This document shows positions 59,116 to 64,000 of a stretch of DNA of 64,000 nucleotides, piece after piece (within the stretch, counting starts at the first letter, position 1; every line of letters starts with the position of its first letter). Source of the stretch: Plesiocystis pacifica SIR-1 (lineage in GTDB: Bacteria; Myxococcota_A; Polyangia; Nannocystales; Nannocystaceae); contig NZ_ABCS01000013.1 of the NCBI RefSeq assembly GCF_000170895.1, positions 84,351-148,350 of the forward strand, in the 5' to 3' direction. The position numbers were made by a program, and so were the translations under genes. The notes below the pieces were generated by a model. That model was not told the DNA's origin, ran no database searches, and saw only the letters and a program-made list of their open reading frames with translations.

Positions 59116-60852
59116 TTGCGCCTGTTCGACCCCGAGCCCCCGCCCTTCGACCCCCTCGAGTGGGAGCGAAAGCCCCTCGCCGAGCGGGTGCGCATGGCGT
59201 GCCAGGCCTGGGCCGAGCAGGGCTTCGGCGCGCCCGCGTTCATCTTCGCCGCCTACGCCCTCAAGATCGCCGCCTACGTCGGGGTGTGGTTCCTGCTGTG
59301 CTGGCGGACGCCGGGCCTGGGCGCGCCGGGGGAGCTGCTGGACTGGTGGGCCGAGCCGCTGGCGCTGCAGCAGGCGCTGGTCTGGAGCCTGACCTTCGAG
59401 ATCCTCGGCCTCGGCTGCGGGAGCGGGCCGCTGACCGGGCGCTACCTGCCGCCCGTGGGCGGCGCGCTCTATTTTCTACGCCCCGGCACGATCAAGCTGC
59501 CGGTGTTCGAGGGCGCGCCGATCATCGGCGAGGCGCGGCGCTCGTGGCTGGACGTGGGCCTCTACGCGGGGGCCCTCGCCGCGCTGGGCTGGACGATGCT
59601 GTGGCCCGGGGCCGCGCCGTGGCAGCTGTGGCTGCTCCTCGCCCTCGTCCCGGCCCTGGGTGTCCTCGACAAGACCCTGTTCCTGGCCGCCCGCGCCGAG
59701 CACTTTTGGGTGATGCTCGCGTGCCTGGCGTGGACCGGCATCGACGCCGACTCGGGCTCGGGCTGGATCGCCTCGACCAAGGTCGTGGCCCTCGCGCTGT
59801 GGTTTTGGGCCGGCGTCTCGAAGCTCAACCATCACTTCCCCAGCGTGGTGTGCGTGATGGCCAGCAACAACCCGACCATGCCCTTCCCGGGCCTGCGCCG
59901 CCGGCTCTACCGGGCCTTCCCCGATGACCTGCGGCCCTCGACGCTCAGCGTCGTGCTGGCCCACGCGGGCACGGCGATCGAGCTCGGCGTCCCGCTGCTG
60001 CTGGCTCTTGGTCACGCCGCGCCGCATTGGGTGTGGCTCGCGGGCATCGTCGGGATGCTCTACCTGCACGGCTACATCACCAGCAACGTGCCCATGGGCG
60101 TGCCCCTCGAGTGGAACGTGGTCGTGGTCTACGGCGGGCTCGTGTTGTTCGCGGGGCACCCCGAGGTCGCGCCCTTCGCTGGCCTCGATCCTGCGCTGAT
60201 CGCATTTTTGATCAGCAGCGTGATCGCTGTGCCACTGGTTGGAAACCTCTTCCCCGACCGGGTTTCGTTCCTCCTGGCCATGCGCTACTACGCGGGCAAT
60301 TGGCCGGTGGGGTTGTGGCTGTTTCGCGGAGACAAGCTCGACGAGCTCGAGGCGTTGACCAAGAGCGCGGGGTGGCTCGAGGACCAGCTCGCGCCCTTTT
60401 ACGCGCGCGAGGTGTTCGTGGGCCTCTACGCCAAGAGCCTCGCGTTTCGCTTCATGCACCTGCACGGCCGCGCGTTCGCACGGCTGATCCCGCGGGCCGT
60501 GGGCGAGGCCGAGGTCGAGGACTACTTCATCGTCGAGGGCGAGCTCGTCGGGGGCATGGCGCTGGGCTGGAACTTTGGCGAGGGCCACCTGCACAACGAG
60601 CAGCTGCTGCGCGCCGTGCAGGCCCAGTGTGGCTTCGCCGAGGGCGAGCTGCGCTGCATCTTCCTCGAGCCCCAGGCCCTCGGGGGTCGGCGCCAAAAGT
60701 GGCGCATCGTCGACGCGGCGACGGGCCTGGTCGAGGCGGGCGAGGTCGAGATTGCGAGCCTGGTCGACGAGCAGCCCTGGGATGGCCTGTCCCTCGGATC
60801 AGGGCCGTCCAGGCCGGGCGTCGAAGGCTCGAATTCGAGCGCCGATCTTTAG
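59116..60852 (+). CDS. DUF3556-like multi-pass membrane protein
   Basis: 578 residues from TTG 59116 (no better start in frame). Around eight hydrophobic segments (FIFAAYALKIAAYVGVWFLL, VLAHAGTAIELGVPLLLALG, WVWLAGIVGMLYLHGYI and others). The sequence pattern, including ASNNPTMPFPGLRRRLYRAF and MRYYAGNWPVGLWLFRGDK, fits DUF3556, known from mycobacteria and myxobacteria and partly related to HTTM/vitamin-K carboxylase-like membrane folds. Function unknown. A long cytoplasmic C-terminal domain follows. Confidence 0.8.
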   Translation: MRLFDPEPPPFDPLEWERKPLAERVRMACQAWAEQGFGAPAFIFAAYALKIAAYVGVWFLLCWRTPGLGAPGELLDWWAEPLALQQALVWSLTFEILGLGCGSGPLTGRYLPPVGGALYFLRPGTIKLPVFEGAPIIGEARRSWLDVGLYAGALAALGWTMLWPGAAPWQLWLLLALVPALGVLDKTLFLAARAEHFWVMLACLAWTGIDADSGSGWIASTKVVALALWFWAGVSKLNHHFPSVVCVMASNNPTMPFPGLRRRLYRAFPDDLRPSTLSVVLAHAGTAIELGVPLLLALGHAAPHWVWLAGIVGMLYLHGYITSNVPMGVPLEWNVVVVYGGLVLFAGHPEVAPFAGLDPALIAFLISSVIAVPLVGNLFPDRVSFLLAMRYYAGNWPVGLWLFRGDKLDELEALTKSAGWLEDQLAPFYAREVFVGLYAKSLAFRFMHLHGRAFARLIPRAVGEAEVEDYFIVEGELVGGMALGWNFGEGHLHNEQLLRAVQAQCGFAEGELRCIFLEPQALGGRRQKWRIVDAATGLVEAGEVEIASLVDEQPWDGLSLGSGPSRPGVEGSNSSADL

Positions 60853-60985
60853 ACCAGTCGCCGTCGTTCGCGCTGTTCTTTGGCCGTAGTGTGCGCTGTA
60901 CCTGCGAATATCGGCAATTTTGCCCTACCCAAAACCCTGCCATCGTAGTACACCCACATCGGAACACAAAGTAGGAGTCTAACTC

Positions 60986-62350
60986 ATGTCCTCTCACATC
61001 CGCCTCGTCGTCCTCGCCACCCTGCCTGCCCTCGCTCTCGCCTGTGGAGATGGCAGCGGACGGGGCGGGACCTTTGACGGCGAAGAGGAGGGCCTCGGCG
61101 ACGAGGCCGGGGAGATGAGCGCTGGGGACGAGGCCGGCGAGACCACGGGCGGGACCGGCGGAGGCGACACGAGCGACGGCGGCGACGGCAACGAGTCCAG
61201 CGGCATCAAGCTGGACCTGGCGCCCATCCCCGACGCGCCGGGCTGCGGCGATGGTGGCGGCGGCGGCGTGTTCGACGAGAGCTTCTCCTACATCTGGATC
61301 GCCAACTCGACCCAGGGGACCATCTCCAAGATCGACACGGTCAGCACCGTCGAGGAGGGCCGCTATCTCGTCACCGACAGCGCCGGCCAGCAGCCCTCGC
61401 GGACCTCGGTCAACCAGTACGGCGACGTCGCGGCGGGGCACCGCTTTTACCCGCGGGTCACCAAGGTCGCGGCCATCCCCGAGCGCTGCGTCGACAAGAA
61501 CATGGACGGGGTGATCCAGACCTCGACGGGCCCCGGTGACATCCTGCCCTACGGCACGGACGAGTGCGTGCTGTGGACCGTCGACGTCGGCACCGAGGGC
61601 AACGGGACCCGGGCGGTCGCCTGGGAGGGCGGCGTCATCGACCCGGTCACCTGCACCAACACCGTGCCCAACCCTCGCGTGTGGGTGGCCTACGGCAGCA
61701 ACCCGCTCAAGGCCGTGCGCCTCGACGGCGAGAGCGGGGCGGTGCTCGACACCGTCAACATCCCCTCCGGGGGCTTCGTCTACGGCGGGGCGGTCAACGC
61801 CGACGGCGACTTTTGGGTCAGCGACCGGACCGGCCGGACCCTCTCGGTGGTCGACTCGGACACCCTCGCGGTGAGCACCTACAGCGTGCCCGGCAGCCAG
61901 GCCTACGGCGTCGGCATGGACGAGAACGGGCACCCGTGGATCGCCACCTACGAGGGCGGGGGGAGCGACCGCATCTACCGCTTCAACCCGGACACGACGA
62001 TGTGGGTCGACGCGGGCGGCGGCCAGGGCCGCTACCGCGGGATGGTCGTCGACCGCGAGGGCCGGGCCTGGGTCGCGGGCAACAGCCCCTGCCGCCTGAC
62101 CCTCGTCGACGCCCTCACCGACAGCGTGCTCGACGACGGCATCGCGCTGCCGGGCTGCCAGGACCCCGTGGGCACCAGCGTCGATCGGGACGGCTACATC
62201 TGGATCGTCGACCGCGGCGCCTCGGTTGCGTGGAAGCTGGACCCCGACTTCAAGATCGTCGTCGGCATGGTCACCGGCCTCATCGACCCCTACACCTACT
62301 CGGACATGACGGGCCAGGGCCTCAACCTGGTCGTCAATCCACCCGGCTGA
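60986..62350 (+). CDS. Beta-propeller (Vgb/NHL-like) lipoprotein, paralogue 1
   Basis: 454 residues from ATG 60986, with TAGGAG 10 bases upstream. Lipobox ALALACGD (~residue 20), then ~50 residues of Gly/Asp/Glu/Thr linker. The mature part is a virginiamycin-B-lyase-like or NHL-type propeller with repeats such as YIWIANSTQGTISKIDT, RVWVAYGSNPLKAVRLDG, GDFWVSDRTGRTLSVVDS, HPWIATYEGGGSDRIYRF, RAWVAGNSPCRLTLVDA and YIWIVDRGASVAWKLD. About six blades. No catalytic residues recognised; a binding or scaffold role is likely. The next gene is a close copy. Confidence 0.88.
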   Translation: MSSHIRLVVLATLPALALACGDGSGRGGTFDGEEEGLGDEAGEMSAGDEAGETTGGTGGGDTSDGGDGNESSGIKLDLAPIPDAPGCGDGGGGGVFDESFSYIWIANSTQGTISKIDTVSTVEEGRYLVTDSAGQQPSRTSVNQYGDVAAGHRFYPRVTKVAAIPERCVDKNMDGVIQTSTGPGDILPYGTDECVLWTVDVGTEGNGTRAVAWEGGVIDPVTCTNTVPNPRVWVAYGSNPLKAVRLDGESGAVLDTVNIPSGGFVYGGAVNADGDFWVSDRTGRTLSVVDSDTLAVSTYSVPGSQAYGVGMDENGHPWIATYEGGGSDRIYRFNPDTTMWVDAGGGQGRYRGMVVDREGRAWVAGNSPCRLTLVDALTDSVLDDGIALPGCQDPVGTSVDRDGYIWIVDRGASVAWKLDPDFKIVVGMVTGLIDPYTYSDMTGQGLNLVVNPPG

Positions 62351-62488
62351 TCCAAGGACGGCTGCGACTCCCACGAGGGAGCACACCGCACGACCTGGCC
62401 CCCGGTGGAGGCCCGGTAGAACGTGCGGGATTGGCTGAGTCGTGGACGTGGACGGTCCTGGGAATTTGCTCGCGTTCGATCTATGCAT

Positions 62489-62523
62489 GAAGCGCGCTCT
62501 TGGGGCGCGCTTCGCTAATTTTC
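62489..62523 (+). terminator. Terminator between the paralogous lipoprotein genes
   Basis: GAAGCGCGC (62489-62497) pairs perfectly with GCGCGCTTC (62505-62513), followed by TAATTTT. It ends 7 bases before the start of paralogue 2, so it would act as an attenuator-like barrier if the two were co-transcribed. Confidence 0.75.
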
Positions 62524-62529
62524 TCGAGC

Positions 62530-63921
62530 ATGGGTGTCGTCATGTCTGCTTTCTCGCGCGCTTCTCTTCTCCCCGTGACCCTCTCGACCCTGGCGCTGTG
62601 CGCTGCAGGCTGCGGAGACTCGGGCGGGCGCACCGAGGAGACCTTCGGCGACGACGGCATGGACGAGGGCATCGGCGACGAGGCCTCGAGCACGGGGACC
62701 GAGGCGGGCGAGAGCACCGGCGACACCGGGAGCACGGGCTCGAGCACGGGCGGCGACGGCAACGAGTCCAGCGGCATCAAGCTGGATCTGGCGCCCATCC
62801 CCGACGCGCCCGACTGCGGCGAGGGTGGCGGCGGGGGCAACTTCGAGAACGACTTCTCGTACATCTGGATCGCCAACTCGACCCAGGGCACCGTGTCGAA
62901 GATCGACACGGTCAGCACCGTCGAGGAGGGGCGCTACTTCGTCACCGACAACGCCGGCCAGCAGCCCTCGCGGACCTCGGTCAACCAGTTCGGCGACGTC
63001 GCGGCGGGGCACCGCTTTTACCCGCGGGTCACCAAGGTCGCGGCCGTGCCCGAGCGCTGCGTCGACAAGAACATGGACGGGATGATCACCACCTCGTCGG
63101 GCCCCGGCGACATCCTGCCCTACGGCACCGACGAGTGCGTGCTGTGGACCGTGGACGTGGGGACCGAGGGCAACGGGACCCGGGCGGTGGCCTGGGAGGG
63201 CGGCGTGGTCGACCCGGTCACCTGCACCAACACCGTGCCCAACCCGCGGCTGTGGGTGGCCTACGGCAGCAACCCGCTCAAGGTCGTGCGCCTCGAGGGC
63301 GAGACCGGGGCCGTGCTCGATACGGTCAACGTCCCCTCGGGGGGCTTCGTCTACGGCGGGGCGGTCAACGCCGACGGCGACTTTTGGGTCAGCGACCGGG
63401 CGGGGCGGACCCTCTCGATGGTCGACTCGGTCACCCTCGCGGTGAGCACCTACAACGTGCCCGGGAGCCAGGCCTACGGCGTGGCGGTGGACGAGAACGG
63501 GCACCCGTGGATCGCGACTTACGAGGCCGGCGCGAGCGATCACATCTACCGCTTTGATCCGGACACGGCGATGTGGACGGACGTCGGCGGGGTGACTGGG
63601 CGCTACCGCGGGATGGTCATCGACCGCGACGGGCGGGCCTGGGTGGCGGGCAACAGCCCCTGCCGCCTGGCGCTGGCTGACGCGCTCAATGACATGTTGA
63701 TCGACGACGCGATCGAGCTGCCGGGGTGTTCGAACCCCGTGGGGACGAGCGTGGATCGGGATGGGTACATCTGGGTGGTCGATCAGGCCGTGGGTACGGC
63801 GTGGAAGCTGGACCCTGACTTCAAGATCATCGTGGGGACGGTGACGGGGCTGGTGGCGCCTTATACGTACTCGGACATGACCGGGCAGGGGTTGAACCTG
63901 GTGGTCAATCCGCCGGGTTGA
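62530..63921 (+). CDS. Beta-propeller (Vgb/NHL-like) lipoprotein, paralogue 2
   Basis: 463 residues from ATG 62530 (ATG 62542 is an alternative). Lipobox LCAAGCGD. The linker differs from paralogue 1, but from NESSGIKLDLAPIPDAP onward the two are roughly 85 percent identical by eye, blade for blade (LWVAYGSNPLKVVRLEG, DFWVSDRAGRTLSMVDS, WIATYEAGASDHIYRFDP). Differences are concentrated in the last blades. A recent tandem duplication with linker divergence is the likely history. Bases 63922-64000 hold nothing recognisable. Confidence 0.88.
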   Translation: MGVVMSAFSRASLLPVTLSTLALCAAGCGDSGGRTEETFGDDGMDEGIGDEASSTGTEAGESTGDTGSTGSSTGGDGNESSGIKLDLAPIPDAPDCGEGGGGGNFENDFSYIWIANSTQGTVSKIDTVSTVEEGRYFVTDNAGQQPSRTSVNQFGDVAAGHRFYPRVTKVAAVPERCVDKNMDGMITTSSGPGDILPYGTDECVLWTVDVGTEGNGTRAVAWEGGVVDPVTCTNTVPNPRLWVAYGSNPLKVVRLEGETGAVLDTVNVPSGGFVYGGAVNADGDFWVSDRAGRTLSMVDSVTLAVSTYNVPGSQAYGVAVDENGHPWIATYEAGASDHIYRFDPDTAMWTDVGGVTGRYRGMVIDRDGRAWVAGNSPCRLALADALNDMLIDDAIELPGCSNPVGTSVDRDGYIWVVDQAVGTAWKLDPDFKIIVGTVTGLVAPYTYSDMTGQGLNLVVNPPG

Positions 63922-64000
63922 GCTCGCGTATTTGGGGCTCTCTTTGGGTTTGGCGAGGGGTCTCGTCTCCGGCGGAGAGCGGGCACGGGGCAAGGGGGTC

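Overview
High-GC DNA with the hallmarks of a myxobacterium, most likely of the Nannocystaceae type. Many lipoproteins carry a lipobox followed by a Ser/Thr/Gly/Asp/Glu low-complexity linker. One secreted phosphatase-like protein has a degenerate MYXO-CTERM-like tail. The gene mix (TcA-like toxin, SLT-type lipoprotein, P460, DUF3556, SUFU, CrtU-like desaturase) also fits a predatory soil or marine delta-type bacterium. The taxonomic statement is inference; no rRNA is present.

Layout. Bases 2-10971 hold an accessory toxin island: the 3' part of a TcA-type toxin subunit with an inserted hemopexin-like repeat array, two unrecognised ORFs that follow within a few bases, a truncated OTU-like protease remnant, an exact 100-bp tandem duplication, and a coiled-coil/PA14 protein with a frameshift. 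Bases 11044-18908 hold secA (minus strand), an LD-carboxypeptidase, a lipoprotein and a TPR/SLT lytic transglycosylase.

Bases 18988-21354 are the most interesting part: a clear Ro60/Rsr orthologue (TROVE plus VWA) followed at once by a Y-RNA-like hairpin and three tRNA-shaped RNAs (anticodon loops of Phe-GAA, Thr-TGT and Asn-GTT type). Each tRNA-like RNA carries a 57-61-nt structured insert in the anticodon stem. The inserts share one fold and contain the strand motifs CCTTGCCC and GGGCCGAAGG, which resemble the conserved Ro60-binding helix of Y RNAs. I interpret this as a Ro60/Y-RNA locus in which the Ro-binding module is embedded in tRNA mimics, circularly permuted relative to the stand-alone hairpin.

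Bases 21355-25484 are a minus-strand operon (glycosyltransferase-like, rseP, uvrC). Bases 25672-35922 carry ssb, an RDD protein, a P460 lipoprotein, a DPPY DNA methyltransferase with a histone-H1-like tail, aconitase, an Rpn-like protein, two glycosyltransferases and a lipoprotein, with several dispersed palindromic repeats between them. Bases 36057-46518 carry a GH45 endoglucanase, an esterase, an EF-hand protein, an acyl-CoA dehydrogenase, a degenerate CAP protein, a membrane spermidine-synthase-like protein, a TonB-like protein and a cyclophilin. Bases 46535-56094 carry a large inverted repeat, serC, SUFU, a peroxiredoxin, an OmpA-like protein, a small YjzC-like protein, a carotenoid desaturase and a four-gene run (GNAT, PlsC, agmatinase-like, M14). 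The right end has a hydrolase, a PhoX-like protein, DUF3556 and two tandem paralogous beta-propeller lipoproteins.

All family names come from reading the translated sequence. No database search was possible.
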